Origin: Flavobacterium succinicans
GTDB taxonomy: Bacteria > Bacteroidota > Bacteroidia > Flavobacteriales > Flavobacteriaceae
DNA length: 64,000 bases
Reading direction: 5' to 3'
Assembly: GCF_001662485.1 (NCBI RefSeq)
Contig: NZ_JMTM01000046.1
Location: forward strand, 124,001-188,000
The position numbers were made by a program, and so were the translations under genes. Below are positions 41,749 to 50,826 of the stretch, piece after piece. Below the pieces are notes generated by a model. That model was not told where the DNA came from. It worked only from the letters and a program-made list of their open reading frames with translations, and did not search any database. Every line of letters starts with the position of its first letter. Positions within the stretch are counted from its first letter, which is position 1.

Positions 41749-42426
41749 GTGGGAAGTAAAAATAAATTAAAAAGGTTCAAAGAAAACGAAACATTCGATA
41801 ATGTGTTTCAACCAACAAGAGAAGAAGTGGTAGGGGAGTTGTTTCCTCTAAAGGGAAAATGGAATGCTGAATTTTTCAAGAATGACAACCCTTTGGTTTT
41901 GGAATTGGGTTGTGGAAAAGGTGAATACTCGGTGGGTTTAGCAGAGCGCTATCCTAATAAGAACTTTATTGGTATTGATATTAAAGGTGCGCGCTTTTGG
42001 AGAGGAGCCAAAACGGCTGTAGAAACAGGCTTGCACAATGTAGCTTTCGTAAGAACCCAAATCGAGTTGATCAATCATATTTTTGCCGAAAATGAGGTTG
42101 GCGAAATTTGGATTACTTTTCCAGATCCACAAATCAAATACAAGAGAACGAAGCATCGTATGACGAACTCAGAGTTCTTGCAATTGTATAAAAAAATCTT
42201 GAAAAAAGAAGGTATCGTGAATCTAAAAACCGATTCGGAATTCATGCACGGTTACACTTTAGGCCTTTTGCATGGCGAAGGACATGAGGTGCTGTATGCG
42301 AATCATAATGTCTATAAAAACGAAGGAAGTCCAGAGGAGGTTACGGCTTTTCAAACGTTTTATGAAAAACAATATTTAGCCATCAATAAAGCGATTACTT
42401 TTATTCGTTTTAAAATAAAATCATAA
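41749..42426 (+). CDS. trmB: tRNA (guanine-N7)-methyltransferase TrmB
   Basis: This is a SAM-dependent methylase of 225 residues that makes m7G at position 46 of tRNA. It shows LELGCGKGEYSVGLA (SAM site), IGIDIKGARFWRGA and WITFPDPQIKYKRTKHRM. The start is GTG 41749, giving VGSKNKLKRFKENETF, the usual beginning in this group. An open frame back to 41725 begins inside TATTTTTG, the -7 box, so it is not the start. It ends at a terminator. Confidence 0.93.
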   Translation: MGSKNKLKRFKENETFDNVFQPTREEVVGELFPLKGKWNAEFFKNDNPLVLELGCGKGEYSVGLAERYPNKNFIGIDIKGARFWRGAKTAVETGLHNVAFVRTQIELINHIFAENEVGEIWITFPDPQIKYKRTKHRMTNSEFLQLYKKILKKEGIVNLKTDSEFMHGYTLGLLHGEGHEVLYANHNVYKNEGSPEEVTAFQTFYEKQYLAINKAITFIRFKIKS

Positions 42427-42455
42427 ACTAGATTTTTAATTAAATCTAGTTTTTC
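42425..42455 (+). terminator. terminator between trmB and the LysE-type gene
   Basis: AAACTAGATTT and AAATCTAGTTT are perfect complements with a short loop and a T run. Confidence 0.88.
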
Positions 42456-42465
42456 CTTTCATGCT

Positions 42466-43110
42466 ATGCAGATATTAGGTCTCTTTTTTCTCGGTTTTAT
42501 TAGCGCTTTTGTTGGTATTTCGCCACCAGGGTTGATTAATATGACTGCGGTAAAAGTGAACCTAAAAGAAGGAAAACGAGTAGCGATGTGGTTTGTCTCT
42601 GGAGCGGTTGTTGTCATCTTTTTTCAAACATTTTTAGCACTTTTATTTGCAAGGGTGCTTGATAAAAGTCCATCACTTATATTGCTTTTAAGAGAAATAG
42701 GATGTGTAATTTTTGCCATTCTCACCATTTATTTTCTTTTTATCGCGAAAAAGCCTAAACGAAAAGCAGAAAAGATTAAAAAGTACAGTAAAAGTTCGCG
42801 TTTCTTTTTGGGAATGTTACTTTCTGCCTTGAATTTTTTTCCTATTCCCTATTATGTTTTGTTAGGAATTACCTTTGCATCCTATCAATTATTTACCTTT
42901 GATTTGCTTTCTATTTTTATCTTTGTTTTGGGAGTAGTATCAGGTGCTTTTTTAGTGTTTTATGGGTATGTGGCTTTTTTTAATAAAATTGAATCCAAAG
43001 CCGATTTCTTTATTCAAAATATGAATCGCATCATAGGAACCATCACGGGTTTGGTAACGCTGGTTACTTTTTGGAACATCATGAAGCATTATGGTTTGTT
43101 ATCTCTTTGA
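42466..43110 (+). CDS. LysE-family amino acid exporter
   Basis: This is an inner-membrane protein of 214 residues with six helices. The first holds FLGFISAFVGISPPGLINMT, the LysE/RhtB signature with the conserved SPPG turn. Family members export amino acids or small metabolites; the substrate cannot be read from the sequence. The next gene begins 7 bases after its stop, so they may share a transcript. Confidence 0.87.
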   Translation: MQILGLFFLGFISAFVGISPPGLINMTAVKVNLKEGKRVAMWFVSGAVVVIFFQTFLALLFARVLDKSPSLILLLREIGCVIFAILTIYFLFIAKKPKRKAEKIKKYSKSSRFFLGMLLSALNFFPIPYYVLLGITFASYQLFTFDLLSIFIFVLGVVSGAFLVFYGYVAFFNKIESKADFFIQNMNRIIGTITGLVTLVTFWNIMKHYGLLSL

Positions 43111-43117
43111 ATAAAAA

Positions 43118-43444
43118 ATGGAAGAAACCAATTTTTTTGAGCGTGTTTATGCTGTGGTAAGGCAAATTCCTTATGGCAAAGTTACTTCCTTCGGAGCCAT
43201 TGCCAAAGCTTTAGGAACTGCGCGTTCTGCTCGAATGGTGGGTTGGGCCATGAATGCCTCGCATCATGTAGAAGATGTTCCAGCACATCGTGTAGTGAAT
43301 AGAAAAGGGCTATTAACAGGTAAACACCACTTTGATGGAACGAATTTAATGCAACAATTGTTAGAAAGTGAAGGTGTTGTAGTTAAAGACAATCAAATTG
43401 TGGACTTCGAAGCTCATTTTTGGGAGCCCGAAGTGAGAAAGTAA
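43118..43444 (+). CDS. alkyltransferase-like protein (ATL)
   Basis: This is a 108-residue MGMT-fold DNA-binding protein. The motif that holds the reactive Cys in true methyltransferases (PCHR) is here PAHR (Pro55, Ala56, His57, Arg58), so it cannot take up alkyl groups. The Arg finger (Arg39) and the base-flipping region are kept. ATL proteins bind O6-alkylguanine and hand it to nucleotide excision repair. The length is typical. Confidence 0.9.
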   Translation: MEETNFFERVYAVVRQIPYGKVTSFGAIAKALGTARSARMVGWAMNASHHVEDVPAHRVVNRKGLLTGKHHFDGTNLMQQLLESEGVVVKDNQIVDFEAHFWEPEVRK

Positions 43445-43455
43445 AAGAAACATTT

Positions 43456-44787
43456 TTATACTAAGAGGCAAATTTTAAATTGAGTTTTGTTTTCTTCACA
43501 TTCAAAGGATAAATAACCACCGTGAGCTTCAATGATACTTTTGGATAAGGTAAGTCCAATTCCTGCTCCTTTTTTTCGTGTAGTAAAGAAAGGAAGGAAA
43601 ATTTTATCTTGAATCTCTGCTTCAATTCCGCTACCATTATCTGTAATTATTACATACAATCGTTGCTCAAACCTCTCTACATTTATACTTATTTCTTTAT
43701 TCTCTTTGTTTTCTAACGCATACATGCAATTGGTTAGTAAGTTGATAAAAACTTGTTCTATTTGGTTTTTGTCAATTAGTATCCAAAGGGTTTGATGTAG
43801 CGTGTTGTTTACGGTTATGTTCTCTTTTTTGAATAAAGGAAGCATGATTTGTAACGCATCGTTAATTAGTTTTGAGAGCTCCGTTTTTTCCTTTTTAGGT
43901 GTCGGCAACATGGCTAGTATTCTATAACTCTCAACGAATTCCTGAAGATGATTGCTCCGATTATGCATTGTGATTACACTCTGTTTGATATCTTCTAAAT
44001 CCTCGTTGGATAAACTATCTTGCTGAATGAGTTCATTTAAGTTTTGAGAAAGGGAACGTATGGGAGTGAGTGAATTTAAGAGCTCGTGCGAAATGACTTT
44101 CATTAGGTTGATCCAAGCTTCTTTCTCTTTCTTATCGACTACTTTTTGTATGCTATCTAGTAAAATGACATAGTATTCTTTGTTTAGCGTTTTGGTTACA
44201 GAAGTTTGAATGACAAAAGTTTGGGTTTCTTTTTTGTCAACTTGTATTTGTATCGGACTTTTCATTTCCTTAAATTCTTGGGCTTCGATAAACTCACATA
44301 GTGAAGGTAATAGCGTTGCAAGATAGTGCCATTTGGTAACTTTAGGCACCTGAAAGTGCTTGGAAAAATAGTTGTTCATCAAGAAAACGTTCCAATCGTT
44401 TTCGCTTTTTTCTAAGATAAGGATGCCACTTTCTATGTTGTTCAAAATGCTGCTATATACTATGTCTTTGGAGAAGGTATCGTTCTCTTTGTTTTTTAGT
44501 TTTTCATATAATTTGTAGATAGCATTAGGGTTGGTGTTGGCGGATACTTTGGAGAAATCTGAGGTGAAATCGTTATTCAGCATTAATGAAATGATTCTGT
44601 CATAAAATTGCATAGCATTTTTAAGAAAAAAATACAGTTCCATCAGGAGTAAAAAACTGAGAAGAGAGGACAAAAAACAAGAATAAACTAAGTTTTTTGA
44701 ATAAAGAAAAAAACTCAGAACTACTCCACAAAAAAGAACGAGTAGTCGTAAGAATAAATAGTGATGTGTTTTTTGTGTTTTGAACAT
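43456..44787 (-). CDS. sensor histidine kinase of the NtrB type
   Basis: This is a membrane kinase of 443 residues. Two helices close to the N-terminus (about 10-30 and 34-55) are followed by a HAMP-like linker, a PAS-like domain (about 112-215), HisKA with His234 in VISHELLNSLTP, the N box FINLLTNCMYALENKEN and G boxes DNGSGIEAEIQ and GAGIGLTLSKSIIEAHGG. It starts on the base after the regulator's stop, so the two are translated together. The exporter genes lie divergently, and the signal is probably related to what the exporter handles. The signal itself is unknown. Confidence 0.93.
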   Translation of the reverse strand: MFKTQKTHHYLFLRLLVLFCGVVLSFFLYSKNLVYSCFLSSLLSFLLLMELYFFLKNAMQFYDRIISLMLNNDFTSDFSKVSANTNPNAIYKLYEKLKNKENDTFSKDIVYSSILNNIESGILILEKSENDWNVFLMNNYFSKHFQVPKVTKWHYLATLLPSLCEFIEAQEFKEMKSPIQIQVDKKETQTFVIQTSVTKTLNKEYYVILLDSIQKVVDKKEKEAWINLMKVISHELLNSLTPIRSLSQNLNELIQQDSLSNEDLEDIKQSVITMHNRSNHLQEFVESYRILAMLPTPKKEKTELSKLINDALQIMLPLFKKENITVNNTLHQTLWILIDKNQIEQVFINLLTNCMYALENKENKEISINVERFEQRLYVIITDNGSGIEAEIQDKIFLPFFTTRKKGAGIGLTLSKSIIEAHGGYLSFECEENKTQFKICLLV

Positions 44788-46149
44788 TTACGAATTATTA
44801 ATATTATATTTTTCCATTCTTCGATATAAAGCGGCTCTTGATAAACCTAATTCTTCTGCTGATTTACTTATATTACATTCGTTTTTGGTTAATACTTTTT
44901 CGATGGTTATCTTTTCAATTTCCGATAAGTGTAAATCTTCCTGATTTTCTTCATAACGAGTAATCATTTCAAGATCCAAATCTGAGACTTTGATGATGTC
45001 ATTTTCACAAAGAATAATGGCGCGCTCAATTCGGTTTTCCATTTCACGAATGTTTCCATGCCAAGCGTGTTCTTTGATTTGATGAAGGGATTTTTCGTCG
45101 AAAGTGATGTTTCCTTTTTCGTATTTAAGAATCATTTTGTTTAGCAAAAATTCAGCTAACGGAATTTTATCTTCAAGGCGTTCACGTAAAGCAGGGAGTT
45201 TGATTTCCATAGTATTAATACGATAGTATAAATCTTCCCGAAACTGTTTGGTAAGCACTTCTTGTTTTAAATCTAAATTAGTAGCCGTAATAATTCGAAC
45301 ATCGAGTGCTCTTGGTTTTGACTCTCCAAGTCGGGTGACGGTTTTGGTTTGAATGACTTGCAATAATTTTGCTTGTAAATGACTGGGAACATTGCCAATT
45401 TCATCTAGAAAGAGGGTTCCGTTTTGTGCTTTTTCAAACCGACCCGCGGTATCGATTTTGGCATCTGTAAAAGCCCCTTTGGCATAACCAAAAAGTTCAC
45501 TTTCGAATAAATTATCATTGAGTGAACCTAAATCAACATGAACAAAGGCATTGTTCCTTCTATCGGATTGTTGATGAATGTACTGTGCTAAAACAAATTT
45601 TCCTGTGCCGTTTTCGCCAAGAATTAAAACATTAGCTTCTGTTTTTGCTACTTTTTCGGCCAAGGAATAGGCTTTTTTAATAAGCGTTGAATGGCCAATA
45701 AAAAAGGGATTATTGGTCACGTCACTTACTAATTTCTTTTTGTTTTTTCGAGTTTCAATGCGTGAGGTTTCAACGGCTTGTTTTACAGTTTGTACTAATT
45801 TTTCATTTTCCCATGGCTTCAAAACATAATCAAAAGCACCCGATTTTAAGCCCTCAACAGCGGTCTCGACCTTGCCAAACGCGGTCATTAGAATTACAAT
45901 AGTATGAGGTGAAATTTTTTTTATCTCCTTTAAAAAATAGATTCCTTCACGACCATCTTCAAAACCAATACGATAATTCATGTCTAGAAGCACCACTTCT
46001 ATTTCATTTTCGGCAAGTAGTTTTAGAATGTTTTTTGGGTTATTGGCCGTGTAAATGGTTTCGAAATGTTTTTTCAAAAGCATATTTGCAGCGAAAAGTA
46101 TGTCTTCTTGGTCATCGATAACCAAAATTCGGGCAGTTGTTTTTTTCAT
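44788..46149 (-). CDS. sigma-54-dependent response regulator, NtrC type
   Basis: This regulator has 453 residues. It has a receiver domain with Asp56 in VVLLDMNYR, an AAA+ domain with Walker A GENGTGK (178-184, with Asn for the common Ser) and the sigma-54 contact loop GAFTDA (225-230, GAFTGA in most), and a Fis-type helix-turn-helix at the end (SKSAEELGLSRAALYRRMEKY). It is encoded just before its kinase and divergent from the exporter. The TGTTC..GAACA dyads in the gap at 46236-46283 are its likely enhancer. Confidence 0.94.
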   Translation of the reverse strand: MKKTTARILVIDDQEDILFAANMLLKKHFETIYTANNPKNILKLLAENEIEVVLLDMNYRIGFEDGREGIYFLKEIKKISPHTIVILMTAFGKVETAVEGLKSGAFDYVLKPWENEKLVQTVKQAVETSRIETRKNKKKLVSDVTNNPFFIGHSTLIKKAYSLAEKVAKTEANVLILGENGTGKFVLAQYIHQQSDRRNNAFVHVDLGSLNDNLFESELFGYAKGAFTDAKIDTAGRFEKAQNGTLFLDEIGNVPSHLQAKLLQVIQTKTVTRLGESKPRALDVRIITATNLDLKQEVLTKQFREDLYYRINTMEIKLPALRERLEDKIPLAEFLLNKMILKYEKGNITFDEKSLHQIKEHAWHGNIREMENRIERAIILCENDIIKVSDLDLEMITRYEENQEDLHLSEIEKITIEKVLTKNECNISKSAEELGLSRAALYRRMEKYNINNS

Positions 46150-46235
46150 TTTAAGCTACTATTAGCATTTTTGACGGTTAAAAACGCTACTGTTTCAAAG
46201 TTTTTAGTTCCAATTTTATAAAAATTGATATGGTG

Positions 46236-46356
46236 CAAGTGTTCATTTCCGACCGAACACTGTTCGTTAATGAACACCACTTGTTTTTGAGTTTTTTCAA
46301 AAACCACTACAATCAACGCTTTGACTATTTTTAAAAATATGGCACGAAATTGTTGA
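46236..46356 (+). promoter_or_regulatory. enhancer dyads and sigma-54-like promoter of the exporter operon
   Basis: CAAGTGTTCATT (46236-46247) faces AATGAACACCACTTG (46269-46283). Inside lie further TGTTC/GAACA halves (CGAACACTGTTCG). About 60 bases on, TGGCACGAAATTGTTG (46340-46355) resembles the -24/-12 element, but with TTG one base closer than consensus. This is the expected layout for an NtrC-type activator that works at a distance. Confidence 0.6.
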
Positions 46357-46379
46357 TGTACCAGACAAATAAAATTATA

Positions 46380-47618
46380 ATGGACACAATCATCACTCGT
46401 AAAAATAACAAAAAAAAGTATCTAACCCTTGCAGTAATTGGAATTGTAATTTTGAGTTATGTCGCTTTTTCAATAATCAATAAAAAAAGAAGTCTGAATG
46501 TAAAAAAACAAGAGATAACGATTAAGACTGTGACACAAGATTTTTTTGAAGATTTTTTGGTTTTTCAAGCTCGGGTGGAGCCTATGAATTCTATGTTGGT
46601 AAACATAGTAGAAGGAGGTTCGGTTCAAGAAATATTTGTGAGTAATGGAGATAATGTTACAAAGGGACAAGCTTTAGCCCGATTATATAATCCCAATACG
46701 GAACTGAATTATATGCAGCAAGAAACGGCAATTATAGAACAAATCAATAATTTGAACAAAGCCAAATTAGATTTGAGAAATCAAGAATTAAATTTCGCCA
46801 AAGATTTGGTGGCCATAAGTCATGATTTTCAAGATGCAAAAAACTTGTACGATTTGAATAAAAAGTTGTTTGAACAAGATATTTTATCCCAAAACGAATG
46901 GGAAAAAACACAAGAGAATTATCGTTTTCAAAAAGAGCGGATCAGTATTATAAAGCAAAGTATGACCAAAGAGAAACAAGCCAATCAAATACAGATCGTG
47001 CACCTTAATCAGTCCATTGGAATTATGGAAAAAAGCCTTGCTGTTTTGCGGTCCAACAAGAAAAACTTTTTAATAATTGCGCCAGTTTCAGGGCGGTTGT
47101 CTTCGTTTGAACCTGTTTTGGGACAAACCTATCAGCAAGGGCAAACATTAGCCAAAATCGATGTTATGAAAGGCTATAAACTGATGGCGCAAGTAGATGA
47201 GTTCTATCTTCCGAAAATTAATCAAGGGCAAAAGGGGAAAGTAGATTTTAACGGTAAAGAGGTTGAAGTTGTCATTAATAAAGTGATACCAGAAATAAAA
47301 AATGGACAATTTTTGGTGGAACTGAATTTTGCCCAAGCGGAGAAAATGGATTTGCGTCAGGGATTGAGTTTTGGCGTGCGATTAACGCTATCTGAAAAGA
47401 CAAAATCTATAGTACTTTCGAAAGGAAGTTTTAACCAAGAAACCGCAGGAAAGTGGATATTTGTTGTCAACGGCAATAAAGCAGAGCGAAGAAAAATTAC
47501 CATGGGTAGAGAAAATCCTTTGTATTTTGAAATTCTAAAAGGGCTTCAGCCTGGAGAGCAAGTAATTACATCATCCTATAAGGATTATCTTGAAGCTGAA
47601 ATATTAAACATAGAATAA
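46380..47618 (+). CDS. periplasmic adaptor of an ABC exporter (HlyD/MacA type)
   Basis: This adaptor has 412 residues with one N-terminal anchor (YLTLAVIGIVILSYVAFSI), a lipoyl-like half (EGGSVQEIFVSNGDNVTKGQ), a long coiled coil (about 105-225), the second lipoyl half (IIAPVSGRLSSFEPVLGQTY) and a beta-barrel/membrane-proximal end (QPGEQVITSSYKDYLEAEI). It links an inner-membrane transporter to TolC. The start is ATG 46380, because the sigma-54-like promoter ends only just before it; a frame from 46353 would overlap that promoter. Confidence 0.9.
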   Translation: MDTIITRKNNKKKYLTLAVIGIVILSYVAFSIINKKRSLNVKKQEITIKTVTQDFFEDFLVFQARVEPMNSMLVNIVEGGSVQEIFVSNGDNVTKGQALARLYNPNTELNYMQQETAIIEQINNLNKAKLDLRNQELNFAKDLVAISHDFQDAKNLYDLNKKLFEQDILSQNEWEKTQENYRFQKERISIIKQSMTKEKQANQIQIVHLNQSIGIMEKSLAVLRSNKKNFLIIAPVSGRLSSFEPVLGQTYQQGQTLAKIDVMKGYKLMAQVDEFYLPKINQGQKGKVDFNGKEVEVVINKVIPEIKNGQFLVELNFAQAEKMDLRQGLSFGVRLTLSEKTKSIVLSKGSFNQETAGKWIFVVNGNKAERRKITMGRENPLYFEILKGLQPGEQVITSSYKDYLEAEILNIE

Positions 47619-47660
47619 TACTAGTCAATAAAAATAAATAAATCAATAATCAAAAACACT

Positions 47661-48362
47661 ATGATACACATTACCAATCTTTCGAAAATATTCCGAACAG
47701 AAGAATTAGAAACCAAAGCGTTGAGCGACATTTCAATGACAATCAATCAGGGCGAATTTGTCAGCATAATGGGAGCCTCTGGGAGCGGCAAATCAACATT
47801 ATTGAATATTGTAGGGCTTTTGGATAGTGCCTCAAGTGGTAGTTATGAGTTGCTTAATCAACAAATGATAGGGCTAAAAGAACAAGAAAAATCTAAAGTG
47901 AGAAAACAGAACATTGGTTTCATTTTTCAAAACTTTAATTTGATTGATGAACTAACCGTTTTTGATAATATCGAATTGCCATTGATTTACAATAATGTTT
48001 CGGCAGCTGAAAGAAAGAAAAAAGTAGCCGCGATTGCTGAGCGATTAAACATTTCACATCGCTTAAAGCATTATCCTCAACAACTTTCTGGAGGGCAGCA
48101 ACAAAGAGTGGCTGTTGCACGTGCGCTAATTAATGATCCAAAAATTATTTTGGCAGATGAACCAACAGGAAATTTAGATAGTAAAAATGGTAACGAAGTA
48201 ATGGAGTTGCTTACTGATTTGCACGCACAGGGAGCAACAATAGTAATGGTAACCCATTCGGATTACGATGCTTCTTTTTCGCAAAGAACAATTTTAATGA
48301 AAGACGGAATGGTGCTTTCTGAAAAAGAAAATCACAAAAATGTAGCTGTCTTTACTTCCTAA
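47661..48362 (+). CDS. ABC transporter ATPase, MacB/LolD type
   Basis: This ATPase has 233 residues with Walker A GASGSGKST, a Q loop in FIFQNFNLIDE, the signature LSGGQQQRVAVARAL, Walker B IILADEPTGNLDS and the switch His in VMVTHSD. It powers the permease that follows 34 bases on. The type matches MacB/LolD/FtsE ATPases that drive mechanotransmission rather than substrate passage through the membrane. Confidence 0.95.
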   Translation: MIHITNLSKIFRTEELETKALSDISMTINQGEFVSIMGASGSGKSTLLNIVGLLDSASSGSYELLNQQMIGLKEQEKSKVRKQNIGFIFQNFNLIDELTVFDNIELPLIYNNVSAAERKKKVAAIAERLNISHRLKHYPQQLSGGQQQRVAVARALINDPKIILADEPTGNLDSKNGNEVMELLTDLHAQGATIVMVTHSDYDASFSQRTILMKDGMVLSEKENHKNVAVFTS

Positions 48363-48396
48363 AATCATCAATCATCAATCAAAAAACGAATACATC

Positions 48397-50826
48397 ATGC
48401 TAAAAAATTGGACAAACATATTTTTATACCATATCAAAAACAACAAGCTTTTTACCGCTTTAAATGTTTTGGGATTGAGTATTGGCATTGCAGGATTGAT
48501 TTTTGCGATTCTCTATTGGAACGATGAACACAGTTATAACGATTGGAATCCTAATAAGGAAAGTGTTTTTCTAGTGGTTAATGTTCTTGGAGATGATGTT
48601 GTTTGGGCAAACTCGCCAGGGCCAGTTGGTGCTAGTTTGCAAAAAAACACCACCGAAATCGCCTCACATTGCTATATGAATTTAGGTTATTATGAAGAAC
48701 GTGTTCAGTACAAAAACAAAAAGCAAAAATTTGTAATTACTGATGCGCAAAATAACTTCTTTGATTTTTTCCCATTTGAGTTTATAAAAGGAAATCCAAA
48801 GAATTGTCTTTCTAAAACTAGTGTTGCTATTTCAGATGCGGTTGCCAAAAAACTATTTGGAAATGAAGACCCAATGAATAAAACCATTGATTATTCGGGC
48901 AGAAAATTAGCAGTTAAAGGCATTTATATAGCAAATAGAAAATCAGCAATTGCACCCGAAATGGTAACCAATTTAATTGATGGTAAGTTAAATCCGGAAA
49001 ATAATCCTTGGGGGAATTTTAATTTTGGACTTTTTGTAAAGCTTAAGAATGTCAATGCAAAACAAAAAATTGAAGCGGTAATTGAAAAATTGCATTATGA
49101 AAATAATTTACTTCGATGGGCAAAAGATGAAGGATTAACACCTGAAGAATATTTGAAAAAATATGATGAGAAACCTATGAAAATAGTTTTAGAATCCCTT
49201 AAAGATTCTCGACTTCATTCAATTACAAATGATTACCCAGAAGCTAAAGGAAATTATCAGTTTTTGATGATTATGATGGGGTTATCCCTTTTAATTTTAG
49301 TGCTTTCCATTGTAAATTATATAAATCTCGCTACCGCAAATGCCATAAAACGGGCAAAAGAAGTAGGCGTTAGAAAAATTATTGGTGCTTCAAAATCAAA
49401 TATTATCAAGCAATTTATTTTTGAAACAGTATTGATTACTTCGTTTTCGATTTTGCTTGCTTTAGTAATTGTTGAACTATCGTTGCCGTATTACAATGAA
49501 TTTCTAGGAAAAAAATTAGTCATTTTTGGAAGCCAATTTTACTTACAATTGGTCTTAATTTTCATCATTACCATTGTAGTCGCCGGAATTTTCCCCGCCG
49601 TATACGTGTCTAATTTTGAAACTTTAAAAGTGTTGAAAGGTAATTTTGGTCGAAGTAAAAGTGGCATTTGGTTGCGCAACGGAATGTTGGTCTTTCAATT
49701 TGCAATCGCTACTTTTTTTATTGTTGGTTTTTATATCGTTTTTCAACAAATAAAATATATTTCTAATAAAGATTTAGGATTTAAAGGAGATCAAGTACTT
49801 TCCATAAATTACAGAAATAAATACGACTGGAAAGAAAAAGGGTACGAGAAAAAAATATACGATAGATACAATATGGTCAAAGCCGAAATTTCAAAGATTA
49901 AAGGGGTTGAGCAAGTGGCTACAGGTGCTTTTTCATTTGGAAATGGCTCGGGAAGTTCTTCAAGTTTTCAATATAAAAATGCCAATATCCAAAGCCAAAA
50001 CATGGGTGTTGACTTTGGTATGTTAGAAATGATGCAAATCAAAATCAAAGAAGGAAGAAGTTTGTCCGAAAAATTTGCTTCTGATACTATTAATTCAATG
50101 TTGATAAATGAAGTGTCTATGAAAATGATGGGTGAAAAAAATCCAATAGGGAAAGAAATAGATTGGAATGGCACAAAACTAAAAATAGTAGGTGTTGTAA
50201 AAGATTTCCACTTATTTGGCCCACAAGCTGAAATCCCTCCAATGGTGTTTTTTCATTTTAAAACTATTAACTGGATGTTACAAAATACTAACAAGATTCA
50301 CGTAAAAGTTAAGAAAGAAAACATGGATCAAACCATTGACGATATTGAAAAATTTTGGATTAAAAATGTTGATGCTGAGGATCCTTTTACTTATGATTTT
50401 GTTGATAAACAGTATGCTAGAACTTATGAAACCTACGTCAAACAAAAGAACTTGTTTTCATTACTCAACGTTATTGTCATTTTAATTGCGCTTTTCGGAT
50501 TGTTTTCTTTGGCTTCTTTTTCAATTGAAAGACGTATGAAAGAAATTGCCATCCGAAAAACACTTGGAGCAGAAACCAATACTCTGTTAAAAGAATTGTC
50601 CAAACAATATGTTATTTATTGTGTTGTAGGGTTTTTACTGGCGCTATTTCCAGTGTATTACTTGCTCAATAGGTGGTTAGAAAATTTTGCTTTTAGAATT
50701 ACTATCTCAGTGTTGCCTTTTCTATTAGGTTTTGTAATGCTATTAAGCTTAACATTAGTTGTAGTGCTCTCTAGGGCTTATCACGCCACTCGATTAGATG
50801 TGCTGAAATATTTGAAATATGAATAA
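48397..50826 (+). CDS. ABC transporter permease, MacB/FtsX type
   Basis: This is an inner-membrane protein of 809 residues with two copies of the module helix, MacB_PCD periplasmic domain, three helices. The first begins with FTALNVLGLSIGIAGLIFAI, the second with NGMLVFQFAIATFFIVGFYI. The FtsX motif appears twice (AKEVGVRKIIGASKSNIIKQ; MKEIAIRKTLGAETNTLLKE). It pairs with the ATPase before it; TolC follows with an 8-base overlap. The substrate is unknown: MacB-type pumps export peptides, macrolides or lipoproteins. Confidence 0.93.
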   Translation: MLKNWTNIFLYHIKNNKLFTALNVLGLSIGIAGLIFAILYWNDEHSYNDWNPNKESVFLVVNVLGDDVVWANSPGPVGASLQKNTTEIASHCYMNLGYYEERVQYKNKKQKFVITDAQNNFFDFFPFEFIKGNPKNCLSKTSVAISDAVAKKLFGNEDPMNKTIDYSGRKLAVKGIYIANRKSAIAPEMVTNLIDGKLNPENNPWGNFNFGLFVKLKNVNAKQKIEAVIEKLHYENNLLRWAKDEGLTPEEYLKKYDEKPMKIVLESLKDSRLHSITNDYPEAKGNYQFLMIMMGLSLLILVLSIVNYINLATANAIKRAKEVGVRKIIGASKSNIIKQFIFETVLITSFSILLALVIVELSLPYYNEFLGKKLVIFGSQFYLQLVLIFIITIVVAGIFPAVYVSNFETLKVLKGNFGRSKSGIWLRNGMLVFQFAIATFFIVGFYIVFQQIKYISNKDLGFKGDQVLSINYRNKYDWKEKGYEKKIYDRYNMVKAEISKIKGVEQVATGAFSFGNGSGSSSSFQYKNANIQSQNMGVDFGMLEMMQIKIKEGRSLSEKFASDTINSMLINEVSMKMMGEKNPIGKEIDWNGTKLKIVGVVKDFHLFGPQAEIPPMVFFHFKTINWMLQNTNKIHVKVKKENMDQTIDDIEKFWIKNVDAEDPFTYDFVDKQYARTYETYVKQKNLFSLLNVIVILIALFGLFSLASFSIERRMKEIAIRKTLGAETNTLLKELSKQYVIYCVVGFLLALFPVYYLLNRWLENFAFRITISVLPFLLGFVMLLSLTLVVVLSRAYHATRLDVLKYLKYE

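Noticed and set aside
41556..41780. Lipoprotein-like frame of 74 residues on the minus strand
   Set aside because: It overlaps the promoter and start of trmB and consists largely of repeat words.
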